Source: CAWCUZ01 sp963798795 (GTDB taxonomy: Bacteria; Acidobacteriota; Vicinamibacteria; Vicinamibacterales; SCN-69-37). From it: a stretch of DNA of 64,000 nucleotides. The number at the start of each line of letters is the position of its first letter. Positions within the stretch are counted from its first letter, which is position 1. The notes under the pieces are model-generated. The model worked only from the letters and a program-made list of their open reading frames with translations. It was not told the DNA's origin and did not search any database. Shown here piece after piece: positions 16,723-25,502 of this stretch. The position numbers and the translations under genes are program-made. The stretch lies in NCBI GenBank assembly GCA_963798795.1, contig CAWCUZ010000001.1:2648646-2712645 (forward strand), written 5' to 3'.

Positions 16723-17838
16723 ATGAATGGAGTGCGGGTGCTCGTGGGAACACGGAAGGGCGCGTTCATCCTGACGTCCGGCGGCAAACGCGAGCGCTGG
16801 GACGTCAGCGGTCCGCACTTCGGGGGCTGGGAGATTTACCACATGAAAGGATTGCCGGCCGATCCGAACCGGATCTATGCCTCGCAGTCGAGCGGCTGGT
16901 TCGGCCAGGTGATGCAGCGGTCGAACGACGGCGGAAACACGTGGGAAACCGTCGGCAACAAGTTCGCCTACGAAGGCGCGCCCGGTCCGCACAAGTGGTA
17001 CGACGACACGCCACACCCGTGGGAGTTCAAGCGCGTGTGGCACCTGGAACCGTCCGCCAGCGACCCGGACACAGTCCTCGCCGGCGTCGAGGACGCCGGC
17101 CTGTTCCGCACGACCGATGGCGGCCAGAACTGGACGGAACTGTCCGGCCTGCGACAGCACGCGTCGGCGCCCGACTGGCACCCGGGCGCCGGCGGCCTCT
17201 GCCTGCACACGATTCTCGTCGACCCCTCGAATCCGGATCGCATCTTCATCGCGATCTCGGCCGCCGGCGCGTTCCGGACGGACGATGGCGGCCGGACGTG
17301 GACGCCGATCAATCGCGGCCTGCGCTCGCAATACATTCCCGATCCCACGGCGGAGGTCGGCCACTGCGTCCACCGCATCGCGATGCACCGCTCGCGGCCC
17401 GACGTGCTCTTCATGCAGAAGCACTGGGACGTGATGCGCACCGACAACGCGGGCGGCGAGTGGCGCGAGGTCAGCGGCAACCTGCCGACCGACTTCGGTT
17501 TCGTCATCGACGTGCACGCGCACGAACCCGAGACGATTTTCGTGGTGCCGATCAAGAGCGATTCGGAGCACTACCCGCCCGACGGCAAGCTGCGCGTGTA
17601 CCGCAGCCGGAGCGGCGGCAACGAGTGGGAGCCGCTCACGAAGGGCCTGCCCCAGGAGAACTGCTACGTCAACGTGCTGCGCGACGCGATGAGCGTCGAC
17701 TCGCTCGACCCGTGCGGCATCTACTTCGGCACCACCGGCGGCCAGGTCTACGGCTCCTCCGACGCCGGTGAGACCTGGACGGCCATCGTCCACGACCTGC
17801 CGGCTGTCGTCTCGGTGGAAGCGCAGACGCTGAGCTGA
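16723..17838 (+). CDS. Cytosolic BNR/WD40-like beta-propeller protein
   Basis: The product has 371 residues. ATG at 16723 begins MNGVRVLVGTRKGAF, directly the first propeller strand; there is no signal peptide. Repeated Asp boxes are visible (SNDGGNTWETV, TTDGGQNWTEL, TDDGGRTWTPI, SSDAGETWTAI). Conserved HPWEFKRVWHLEPS and GHCVHRIAMH resemble the uncharacterised exo-alpha-sialidase-like family often misnamed glycosyl hydrolase. The stop overlaps the MoaD/ThiS gene by one base, so the two are cotranscribed. Function is unknown; the pairing suggests a partner or substrate of the ubiquitin-like protein. Confidence 0.85.
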   Translation: MNGVRVLVGTRKGAFILTSGGKRERWDVSGPHFGGWEIYHMKGLPADPNRIYASQSSGWFGQVMQRSNDGGNTWETVGNKFAYEGAPGPHKWYDDTPHPWEFKRVWHLEPSASDPDTVLAGVEDAGLFRTTDGGQNWTELSGLRQHASAPDWHPGAGGLCLHTILVDPSNPDRIFIAISAAGAFRTDDGGRTWTPINRGLRSQYIPDPTAEVGHCVHRIAMHRSRPDVLFMQKHWDVMRTDNAGGEWREVSGNLPTDFGFVIDVHAHEPETIFVVPIKSDSEHYPPDGKLRVYRSRSGGNEWEPLTKGLPQENCYVNVLRDAMSVDSLDPCGIYFGTTGGQVYGSSDAGETWTAIVHDLPAVVSVEAQTLS

Positions 17839-18140
17839 TGCCGGCGATTCGCGTCGAGCTGCCGGCGCACTTGCGCACGCTGGCGAAGGTCCGCGGCGAG
17901 GTCACGGTGGAGGTGGACGGCCCCGTCACGGTGGCGACCGTGCTCGATGCCCTGGAAGCGCGCTTCCCCGTCCTGCGCGGAACGATCCGCGACTACGTCA
18001 CGCACACGCGGCGCGCGTTTCTGCGGTTCTTCGTCTGCGAGGAAGACTGGTCGCTCGAACCGCCCGACCGGCCGCTGCCCGAGACCATCGTGACCGGGGC
18101 CGAGCCGCTGCTCGTGATTGGTGCCATCGCCGGAGGGTAG
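17838..18140 (+). CDS. MoaD/ThiS-family ubiquitin-like sulfur-carrier protein
   Basis: The product has 100 residues. The beta-grasp pattern includes IRVELPAHLRTLAKV, the TVATVLDALEARFP helix and a C-terminus LLVIGAIAGG. The terminal Gly-Gly is the residue pair adenylated and thiocarboxylated in MoaD/ThiS/TtuB proteins. Its start overlaps the stop of the BNR gene (TGATG). No moaE, moeB/thiF or thiG gene lies nearby, so any activating enzyme must be encoded elsewhere. A role in molybdopterin synthesis is possible but unsupported by the context. Confidence 0.88.
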   Translation: MPAIRVELPAHLRTLAKVRGEVTVEVDGPVTVATVLDALEARFPVLRGTIRDYVTHTRRAFLRFFVCEEDWSLEPPDRPLPETIVTGAEPLLVIGAIAGG

Positions 18141-18250
18141 GGTCGGGCCTCCGCGGATGCCTGGATTGGCCGGCGTGAACAGGAAGAACATGCTGGCAGC
18201 GAGCGTTCCGGGGTCGGATGCTATCATTCCGTGTTCGCCAGTTCCTGTCG

Positions 18251-19021
18251 ATGCCAGACGAATCCACTCAGCCGCGCCGCTGGATCCCCAAGTCCTACGC
18301 CGTCCGCTACGGTGCGGCCGTGCGTGTCGAGCTCGCCGTCGAGCGGCGGATGCGCACGCGCAACAAGCGGATCTACCGCCTGGCGCACTGGCCCGTCTGG
18401 ACGTTCGTGTTCTTCATCGCCCCGGGCCCGATGACGGCGGCGCTCTTTGCCGGCCAGGCGACCGGCTGGACGCTGGCGTGGTTTGTCGTCGCCTTCACCG
18501 GCACCACGGCGGCGGCCCTCGCCGGCAGGATGCCCGGCACGGAGTCGGCGCCCTACATCCTGCGCTTCGGTGACGACCAGCCGAATCCGCTGTACCGGCG
18601 CGTGTGCTACACGGTCGGCTGGTCGGTGATCCTGTCATTCGTCACGATCAATCTCGTCGGCCTCGTTGGCGCCGTCGCGACCGGCGTCTGGCGCATGCGG
18701 GAGCTGTACGCGGCGCTGTACCTGCCGCTCGCGGCGTCGGTCTGGGTGCTCGGCGCCCTGGGCGTGCTGCCCCGCGCGCGACGCTCCACGAAGTACGAAG
18801 GCATCGACCGCCGCTACTTCTACGGCTCGATCTGGGCCGTGGCGGTCTCCCAGACCGTTCTGCTCGTGCTCTGGAAAGTCCTGCCCGAAACGCGTGCCGC
18901 CGACATCGCCAAGCTCATCGCCTACGGCGGCCTGCTGGCGACGATGGGGCTCCTGGCCCGCTTCGGCCTGCTGCCCCGCACGCGGCCGATCCTGACCGGC
19001 GAGATCGGGCCGGCGGATTGA
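18251..19021 (+). CDS. Six-TM integral membrane protein of unknown function
   Basis: The product has 256 residues from ATG at 18251; the open frame upstream is not protein-like. After a basic N-terminus (residues 1-46), six hydrophobic segments are visible near residues 47-67, 73-92, 121-143, 151-172, 188-210 and 218-241. A polar loop between segments 2 and 3 carries FGDDQPNPLYRR, and one between 4 and 5 carries KYEGIDRRYFYG. I do not recognise the family. It follows the MoaD gene by 110 bases and is followed at once by a double-hairpin repeat that probably ends transcription. Confidence 0.7.
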   Translation: MPDESTQPRRWIPKSYAVRYGAAVRVELAVERRMRTRNKRIYRLAHWPVWTFVFFIAPGPMTAALFAGQATGWTLAWFVVAFTGTTAAALAGRMPGTESAPYILRFGDDQPNPLYRRVCYTVGWSVILSFVTINLVGLVGAVATGVWRMRELYAALYLPLAASVWVLGALGVLPRARRSTKYEGIDRRYFYGSIWAVAVSQTVLLVLWKVLPETRAADIAKLIAYGGLLATMGLLARFGLLPRTRPILTGEIGPAD

Positions 19022-19030
19022 TGGCGCACC

Positions 19031-19088
19031 CCCGGGGCTGGAGCCCCGGGGCTCCATTTCGGTGGAGGCCCGGGTCTTCAGACCCGGG
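19031..19088. repeat. GC-rich double-hairpin repeat, copy 2 (likely bidirectional terminator)
   Basis: Two perfect 9-bp stems: CCCGGGGCT-GG-AGCCCCGGG (19031-19050) and CCCGGGTCT-TC-AGACCCGGG (19069-19088). The spacer carries GCTCCAT and GGTGGAGG. It sits exactly between the ends of two convergent genes. Confidence 0.85.
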
Positions 19089-19101
19089 CCAACGCGTTCA
19101 C

Positions 19102-22100
19102 CTACCTGATGATCACGAATCCAATCCCGAGCCGGCTCGCTTCCTTGTTCAGACCGGCCAGGTCGACCGACAGCAGGTTGTCCCATTCGCCCGCGTAGCC
19201 GCTGAGCTCCGAGTCCTGCGCGGCCAGGACCTGCTGCTGCCCCTGCGTGGGCGCGCCGCTCCCCATCTTCACCCAGTCGAGCAGCGGCGCCAGGCGCGAG
19301 TAGAGCTGGGTGCCGCCCTTCATTGCGAGGATGTCGTACGAAACCTCGGCCGTCGGATTGTGCAGCTTCTGCTCCAGCGCGTCGAGCTTGTCCACGAGCG
19401 CCTGCGACCCCTTCACGAGGTCGGCCGCGCGGGCGTCGCCCTTCAGCGCGTCGATCCGGCTCCGCAACTGATCCCGGATCGACCGCACCGACTGGACCAT
19501 GTCGGTCAGTCGCGTCACGTCGTCCCGAACCTGCAGCGCCAGCTTTAATTGCGCGGCGAGATCGGCTGGCGAGGCATTCGACCGTGGATCCGGCCGAACG
19601 TCGATCTTCGTCTCGAACGACCGGCCGGCGACGGTGAGCCTCGCGGTGTAGGTGCCCGGCACGGCGAGCGGCCCCTCGCGCGGGTATCCGGCGTCCAGTC
19701 GCGCGTCCGGAATCATGCGGGCGCCGTCATGCCGCAGGTCCCACACCGCGCGCTGTACACCGGCGTCGCGCGGGAGCGCCGCCTTCTCCAGTTCGTCCTT
19801 CTCGTCCTCAATTTCGTCGTAGGCCTTCGTCGGCTCCTCCGGCGTGCTGCTGAGGGTACGCACGTGTTTCCCGGACGCGTCCAGGATCTCAATCGCGATC
19901 TCGTCCTTCGGCTCGTCCTTCAGGAAATAGTAGATGGGCGCGCCGGCCGGGGGGTTGTCACCGGACGGATCGGTCGTCCAGGAGCCCTCGCCGATGTCCC
20001 AGCGCGTCGCCGCGGCGGCCGGATACAGATACGCATCGCGTCCGGCGATCGCCGGTGTCGTCTCGCGCACCGGCACGAGGTCGTCCAGAATCCACACCGA
20101 TCGCCCGTGCGTGCCGACGACGAGGCTGTCGTTCCTGACGACGAGGTCGTGGACCGCGACGGTGGGCATGTTGAGCCGCAGCGACTGCCAGGTCTTGCCG
20201 TCGTCGCTGGAGAACATCACGCCCCGCTCGGTGCCGAGGTACAGCTGGCCACGCTTCGCCGGATCCTCGCGGACCGAGTGCAGATACACGCCGCGCGGAA
20301 GCGCGGCGTCGAGGCGCGACCAGGTCGCGCCGAAATCCGACGTCTTGTACAGGTACGGCTGCGTGTCGTCGAGCCGGTGCGCGTCGCCCACCACGTACGC
20401 GGCGCCCGCATCGAACGGCGACGGCTCGATCATGTCGATCGTGGCCCACCCGGGCAGCCCCGCCAGGCTCCTGGTGACGTCGGTCCAGTGCGCGCCCCCG
20501 TCGCGCGTGACGTGCACGAGCCCGTCGTCGCTGCCGGCCCAGATGACGCCCGCCTGCCGCGGCGATTCCGCGATGACGAACACCGTGTCGTACACCTCTA
20601 CGCCGGTGTTGTCACCGGTGATCGGCCCGCCCGACCACGCCTGCTTCGTCTTGTCGTTGCGGGTGAGGTCGGGGCTGATCGCCGCCCAGGTCTGTCCGCC
20701 GTCCGATGACCGGAACACCACCTGGGCGCCGTGATAGATCACGTTCGGGTCGTGCGGGGATGCCGCGATCGGCGCCGTCCACTGGAAGCGGTACTTCATG
20801 TCGACGGCGCCGTGGCCGGACGGATTCTCCGGCCACGCGCTCACGTTGCGCGACTCGCCGGTGCGGTGGTCGTAGCGCGTGAGATAACCCATGTACTCGC
20901 CGGCGTACACGATGTTCGGGTCGTCGGGTTTCGACACCACCCAGCCCGCCTCGCCCCCGCCGACGCCGTGCCAGTCGCCGAGCGCGATGCCGCCGCCGTG
21001 CAGGCTGTTGCTCGGCCCCTGCGCGGTGCCGAGGTCCTGCATCGCGCCGGCCACGCTGAACGGCACGCGCGTGTCCACGCTCACGTGGTAGAACTGGCCG
21101 ATCGCCAGCGGCGGCTGGTCCCACGTCTCGCCGCCGTTGGTCGTGATCGTCACGCCGCCGTCGTTCGCGTCGATGATGCGCCGCGGATCCGTCGGGTCGA
21201 TCCACACGTCATGATGGTCGCCGTGGTGCATGTCGGGGACCTGCGCCACGGTCCTGCCGCCGTCGATCGTCCGATACATCGCGACCTGTGGAAACCAGAC
21301 CACGTCCGGATTGCGCGGATCGATGGTGAGCGTCGAGTAGTACCAGGCGCGTTGCCGCGGCGCATGGGAGCCGGTCGCGCGCGTCCACGACTCGCCGCCG
21401 TCGTCGGATCGAAACAGCCCGCCTTCGGCGGCCTCGATGAGCGCGTAGACGCGCCGGCCATCCGAGGGCGCCACGCCCACGCCCACCTTGCCCCACACGC
21501 CGTCGGGCAGTCCGTGCCCGGTGAGCTGCGCCCACGTCTCGCCGGAGTCGGACGACCGGTAGAGTCCGCTGCCCGGTCCACCGCTCGTCAGCGCCCACGG
21601 CGTTCGGCGCGCCTGCCAGAGCCCCGCGAAGAGGATCCGCGGATTCGTGCGATCGATGGCGATGTCGGAGGCGCCCGTCTCCGCATCCTTCTTCAGGACC
21701 TGCGCCCACGACCTGCCGCCGTCCGTTGTGCGATACACGCCGCGCTCCGGGTTCGGACCGAACGGGTGGCCGAGCACCGCGGCGTAGGCGACGTCCGGAT
21801 TGGTCGGGTGGACGACCATCGTGCCGATCTGCCCTTCCTGGCGCCACACCCGGGTCCACGTCCTGCCGGCGTCGTCCGATCGATAGATGCCGTTGCCGGC
21901 GGCGACGTTGCCGCGGATGTTGGCCTCGCCCGACCCGACGTAGATGACGTTCGGGTCCGACGGCGCCATCGCGATCGATCCGATCGACGAGATCGGCTGG
22001 TCGTCGAAGATCGGATGCCACTCCCGGCCGCCATCGGTCGTCTTCCACACGCCGCCCGACGCCGACGCCAGGTAATACGTGTTCGGATCGCCGGGCACGC

Positions 22101-22296
22101 CGGCCGCGCGCGCGACCCGCCCGCCGGCGGCCGGTCCGATCGACCGGTACTTCAGCGCCTGGAACATCTCCGGACCGCGGTCCGGCTCGGCCGGCGCCGC
22201 GGCGTCCTGCGGCGCGGCGGCGACCAGCACGCGAGCGGCGGCAACCAGACTGAGAGCGAGGCACCAGAGCGAAGTGCGGCGGAGCGGCAGGGTCAT
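19102..22296 (-). CDS. Exported sortilin/VPS10-like beta-propeller protein, second copy
   Basis: The product has 1064 residues from ATG at 22296; a GTG 14 codons upstream (22338) is an alternative, and neither has ideal ribosome-binding spacing. A signal peptide covers residues ~1-28. The body consists of Asp-box propeller repeats (TTDGGREWHPIF, SDDAGRTWTRVW, SSDSGETWAQL, SSDDGKTWQSL). The last ~200 residues differ from the first copy: a charged segment (DEIEDEKDELEKAAL), a beta domain (YTARLTVAGRSFETKIDVRP) and a helical end (LALQVRDDVTRLTDMVQSV). Homologues are abundant in Acidobacteriota. Function is unproven; extracytoplasmic binding is likely. Confidence 0.87.
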   Translation of the reverse strand: MTLPLRRTSLWCLALSLVAAARVLVAAAPQDAAAPAEPDRGPEMFQALKYRSIGPAAGGRVARAAGVPGDPNTYYLASASGGVWKTTDGGREWHPIFDDQPISSIGSIAMAPSDPNVIYVGSGEANIRGNVAAGNGIYRSDDAGRTWTRVWRQEGQIGTMVVHPTNPDVAYAAVLGHPFGPNPERGVYRTTDGGRSWAQVLKKDAETGASDIAIDRTNPRILFAGLWQARRTPWALTSGGPGSGLYRSSDSGETWAQLTGHGLPDGVWGKVGVGVAPSDGRRVYALIEAAEGGLFRSDDGGESWTRATGSHAPRQRAWYYSTLTIDPRNPDVVWFPQVAMYRTIDGGRTVAQVPDMHHGDHHDVWIDPTDPRRIIDANDGGVTITTNGGETWDQPPLAIGQFYHVSVDTRVPFSVAGAMQDLGTAQGPSNSLHGGGIALGDWHGVGGGEAGWVVSKPDDPNIVYAGEYMGYLTRYDHRTGESRNVSAWPENPSGHGAVDMKYRFQWTAPIAASPHDPNVIYHGAQVVFRSSDGGQTWAAISPDLTRNDKTKQAWSGGPITGDNTGVEVYDTVFVIAESPRQAGVIWAGSDDGLVHVTRDGGAHWTDVTRSLAGLPGWATIDMIEPSPFDAGAAYVVGDAHRLDDTQPYLYKTSDFGATWSRLDAALPRGVYLHSVREDPAKRGQLYLGTERGVMFSSDDGKTWQSLRLNMPTVAVHDLVVRNDSLVVGTHGRSVWILDDLVPVRETTPAIAGRDAYLYPAAAATRWDIGEGSWTTDPSGDNPPAGAPIYYFLKDEPKDEIAIEILDASGKHVRTLSSTPEEPTKAYDEIEDEKDELEKAALPRDAGVQRAVWDLRHDGARMIPDARLDAGYPREGPLAVPGTYTARLTVAGRSFETKIDVRPDPRSNASPADLAAQLKLALQVRDDVTRLTDMVQSVRSIRDQLRSRIDALKGDARAADLVKGSQALVDKLDALEQKLHNPTAEVSYDILAMKGGTQLYSRLAPLLDWVKMGSGAPTQGQQQVLAAQDSELSGYAGEWDNLLSVDLAGLNKEASRLGIGFVIIR

Positions 22297-22356
22297 CTCC
22301 TGGGATTCTATGCCGTCCCCGTCGTGTTGTTTCGACACGTCCCGGCCGCGAGTTAC

Positions 22357-23676
22357 ATGACCTCGCGCCGGACGCCGCAGAACCCCTTACGGAGCCCCGC
22401 GGCGTCGGCCGCGGCGCGGCAGCACCGCTTCACGCACAACGGCATCATGAACAACGAAGGACCTGCCGAGCTGGTCGACGATGAAGGCCCGACGCCGCCC
22501 GGCCGACGCCCGGCGTGGACCGAAGCGCTCGCCGGATTCGACAACCTCACCAACGGCCTCATCGACCAGGGCCCCGGGTTCGAAACGCTCGACGAGCACA
22601 GCGTGGTGCCGTTCCGGTCGTTCAACGACGATCGGTTCCTCTTCGAGGAAGTGGAACACGCAGAGGACGGGCTCGGCCCGACGTACAACGCGCAAAGCTG
22701 CCGGGAGTGCCACCAGAACATGGCGACCGGCGGCGCGAGCCAGATCGTCGAGCACCGGACGGGCCACATGACCGACGGCATGTTCTTCGAATCGCAGGGC
22801 GGCTCGCTCGTGCAGTCGCGCGCCACCGAGGCGGAGGCCATGGAACTGGTCGTGTTCCAGGACGACATCCGCACCTTCAGGCTGTCGACGAACACCCTCG
22901 GCGACGGCTACGTCGAGGCCGTATCGAACAGCACGCTCCTCGCCATCCGCGATCGGGAGCCCGCGTCGATGCGGGGCACCGCGGTACTCGTGCCCGTGCT
23001 CGAGGCCGGCGGCGACGCGCGCGTGGGGCGCTTCGGCTGGAAGAGCCAGCACGGGAGCCTGCAGTCATTTGCCGCGGACGCCTATCTCAGCGAGATGGGC
23101 ATCACCAGTCCGCTGCTGCCCGACGAGAACACCTCGAGCGGACGCGACGTGAGCGCGTACGACCACGTGGCCGACCCGGAGGACGACGGCACCGACGTGC
23201 TCGCGTTCGCGGAATTCATGCGCGCCACGAAGGCGCCGCCGCGCGGCCCCATCACCGACGACGTCCGGGCCGGCGAGCGCGTGTTCCGCAACGTCGGCTG
23301 TGCCACTTGCCACGTGCCGAGTCTCGGCACCGCGGCACCCGGCACGGCAATCAATGGCGGGCAGTTCATCGTCCCGCCCGCGCTCGGCCACAAGGTCTTC
23401 CATCCGTACAGCGACTACCTGCTGCACGACATCGGCCCGGGCGACGGCATCCCCATTCAGCCGACGCCCGAGTACGCGGCCACGGCAAACCAGATCCGCA
23501 CGGCGCCGCTGTGGGGCCTGCGCACGCGCAACCGGCTGATGCACGACGGCCTGGCCTTCACGCGCGAGGAGGCGATCGCGCGACACGGCGGGCAGGCCAC
23601 CGCATCCCGCGCGGCCTATCAGGCGTTGGGCGCCCGGATGAAGCAGCTGCTGCTGGCGTTCCTCGACTCGCTGTAG
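22357..23676 (+). CDS. Di-heme oxidoreductase-like protein (DHOR/DUF1111)
   Basis: The product has 439 residues from ATG at 22357. Two c-type heme motifs are visible: CRECH (residues 115-119) and CATCH (315-319). Family segments include GLGPTYNAQSCRECH, FGWKSQHGSLQSFAADA and LWGLRTRNRLMHDGLAFT, matching the thiol-oxidoreductase/DHOR group related to MauG. The protein should act in the periplasm, yet no convincing signal peptide follows this start or an internal ATG at 22447; export information may be missing or the true start misjudged. It is divergent from the sortilin-like gene (60-bp gap) and convergent with the histidine kinase gene. Confidence 0.85.
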   Translation: MTSRRTPQNPLRSPAASAAARQHRFTHNGIMNNEGPAELVDDEGPTPPGRRPAWTEALAGFDNLTNGLIDQGPGFETLDEHSVVPFRSFNDDRFLFEEVEHAEDGLGPTYNAQSCRECHQNMATGGASQIVEHRTGHMTDGMFFESQGGSLVQSRATEAEAMELVVFQDDIRTFRLSTNTLGDGYVEAVSNSTLLAIRDREPASMRGTAVLVPVLEAGGDARVGRFGWKSQHGSLQSFAADAYLSEMGITSPLLPDENTSSGRDVSAYDHVADPEDDGTDVLAFAEFMRATKAPPRGPITDDVRAGERVFRNVGCATCHVPSLGTAAPGTAINGGQFIVPPALGHKVFHPYSDYLLHDIGPGDGIPIQPTPEYAATANQIRTAPLWGLRTRNRLMHDGLAFTREEAIARHGGQATASRAAYQALGARMKQLLLAFLDSL

Positions 23677-23726
23677 GGCGCCCGGGCTGGCCGGCCCGTA
23701 GGGTCGATGCCCTGCGGCCGGCCACG

Positions 23727-24782
23727 TCACGGCGACTCTGCCGCCACCGGCGACACCCGCCGCTCGGCCGGCACCGTGATCGTCAACTCCGCGCCGCCGC
23801 CGCCGGCGTTCGCGCCGGCCACGCGTCCTCCCTGCGCCTCGAGCAGCCCGCGCGTGATGGCGAGCCCCATGCCACTCCCGCCCGGCTGTGCGCGGGCTTG
23901 CCGGCCGCGATAGAAGCGATCGAAGACTTGCATCACCTCCGTGGGATCGAAGCCTGGTCCATGGTCCCGCACGACGAGGTGGAGTGCCGACCCCTCGTGC
24001 CAGGCGCGGATGTGGATCGGCCGGTCGATCGGCGCGTAGGCGGCCGCGTTTTCCAGAAGGTGCGCGAGTGCGCTCGATGTCAGCCGCGGGTCGAGCCGCA
24101 CCTGGATGGCCGCAGTGGCCTCGACGTCGATCACGCGCGCAGCCAGCCGTGAGCCGACGTGGGCCACGGCGGCGTCGACGATCTCCGCCGGTGAGACCCA
24201 CTCGCGTCGGGTTTCCAGGGCCGCGGCATCGATGCGTGCCATGTCGAGCAGACCCTCGAAGAGTCGTCCAAGCCGTTCCAACTCCGTCTGCGCAATCTCT
24301 GCCTGGTCAGCCCGTTCGTCCTCGGAGAGACCCTCCGACAACAGGTTCGTCAAGGCAATCCGCAACGTCGTCAGCGGCGTTCGCAGGTCGTGGCTGACCG
24401 ATGCGAGCAGCACCGTGGCCAGTTCGGCCCGTTGCGCCGCCTGCGCCCGGTCCCGGGCGGTGGCCGAGAGCCGGGTGGCGACAATGGCGACGCTCAGGAA
24501 GACCGCGAGCGCCACCCAGTTCTGCGGATCGTCGAGCGTGAGTGTGTAGTACGGCGGCAGCAGAAAGAAGTTGAATCCGGCCATCGCGGCGACCGCCACC
24601 GTCACGGCAGCCCGAAGCCGCGCCGCCGTGGCCGTCGCGAGCACGACCAGGAGCAGCAGGAGCGCCGCGATCGTCGGGTTCGGGCCCCCCGGCACGACCC
24701 GGAGCACCGCGATGACCACCGCGGTGCCCACCAGACCGCCGGCGACCGCCGCCGCATCGGGTACCTCTCGGCCGCGCGGCAT
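23727..24782 (-). CDS. Sensor histidine kinase, KdpD-like C-terminal form
   Basis: The product has 351 residues. Residues ~10-105 hold four close membrane helices typical of the KdpD DUF4118 region (NFFLLPPYYTLTLDDPQNW). The HisKA helix carries the phospho-acceptor in SVSHDLRTPLTTLR. The ATPase domain has an N box (LLENAAAYAP), G1 (DHGPGFDP) and G2 (GSGMGLAITRG). Compared with full KdpD (~890 residues) it lacks the N-terminal Usp-like sensor part and any GAF domain. The start abuts the response regulator stop with no gap. Together with the KimA-type gene upstream it forms a probable potassium-responsive operon. Confidence 0.9.
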   Translation of the reverse strand: MPRGREVPDAAAVAGGLVGTAVVIAVLRVVPGGPNPTIAALLLLLVVLATATAARLRAAVTVAVAAMAGFNFFLLPPYYTLTLDDPQNWVALAVFLSVAIVATRLSATARDRAQAAQRAELATVLLASVSHDLRTPLTTLRIALTNLLSEGLSEDERADQAEIAQTELERLGRLFEGLLDMARIDAAALETRREWVSPAEIVDAAVAHVGSRLAARVIDVEATAAIQVRLDPRLTSSALAHLLENAAAYAPIDRPIHIRAWHEGSALHLVVRDHGPGFDPTEVMQVFDRFYRGRQARAQPGGSGMGLAITRGLLEAQGGRVAGANAGGGGAELTITVPAERRVSPVAAESP

Positions 24783-25481
24783 CTAGTCCTCGGGATCCAC
24801 CGCAAGCCGGTAGCCGACCCAGGGCTCGCTGAGCAGGTACCGCGGATGCGCGGGATCCGGCTCGATCTTCTTCCTCAATTGAGCGATGAGCACCCAGAGG
24901 TGCTCCGGCTGGTTCACGGCGTGCGGTCCCCAGATGGACCGCAGGATCGTTCGATGCGTGAGCACACGACCGGCATGGCGGGCCACGAGCGCGGCCAGCT
25001 CGAATTCCTTCGGGGTGAGGCGGATGTCCTCGTCGCCGCGGCGGACGCGCCGCCGATCGAAATCGATCGTCAGTTCGCCGACGGTCAACCGCCCGGTCGC
25101 GGTGTCTCCGACGGGTACCTGGCGACGAAGCGCCGCGCGGATGCGGGCCAGCAGCTCCTCCGGGCCGAACGGCTTCGTCACGTAGTCGTCTGCCCCCAGG
25201 TCGAGCGCTTCCACCTTGTCGCGTTCTGTCGTCCGTGCGGACAGCACGACGATCGGAACAGCCGACGCGGCCCGAATCTCGCGACAGACGTCGACCCCCG
25301 GCCTGTCGGGCAGGCCGAGATCCAGGACGACCAGTTCGGGCGACATCAGCCGCCAGCGCTCGATCGCCTCGCTTCCATTCGCCGCCAGATCGACGTCATA
25401 GCCGCGGGCGCGCAGCAGCGGGCCGAGCGCCTTCCGGATGGACGCGTCATCGTCGACAAGCAGGATCCTGCCGGAACCCAT
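24783..25481 (-). CDS. Response regulator, OmpR/KdpE type
   Basis: The product has 232 residues. The receiver domain has the acidic pair in LLVDDD, the phospho-acceptor Asp54 in VVLDLGLPD, and the switch Lys in DDYVTKPFGPEEL. The winged-helix DNA-binding domain follows (RRGDEDIRLTPKEFELAALV, then VLTHRTILRSIWG and LWVLIAQLRKKIE), closest in style to KdpE. It lies between the KimA-type importer (22-bp gap) and the KdpD-like kinase (no gap). It probably controls the importer and possibly itself. Confidence 0.92.
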   Translation of the reverse strand: MGSGRILLVDDDASIRKALGPLLRARGYDVDLAANGSEAIERWRLMSPELVVLDLGLPDRPGVDVCREIRAASAVPIVVLSARTTERDKVEALDLGADDYVTKPFGPEELLARIRAALRRQVPVGDTATGRLTVGELTIDFDRRRVRRGDEDIRLTPKEFELAALVARHAGRVLTHRTILRSIWGPHAVNQPEHLWVLIAQLRKKIEPDPAHPRYLLSEPWVGYRLAVDPED

Positions 25482-25502
25482 CCACTGCCTCCCCGCCGGG
25501 CG

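Noticed and set aside
22297..22338. GTG at 22338 as start of the second sortilin-like protein
   Set aside because: It would put a charged 14-residue segment before the signal peptide; ATG at 22296 gives a standard signal peptide, though the ribosome-binding spacing is poor for both.
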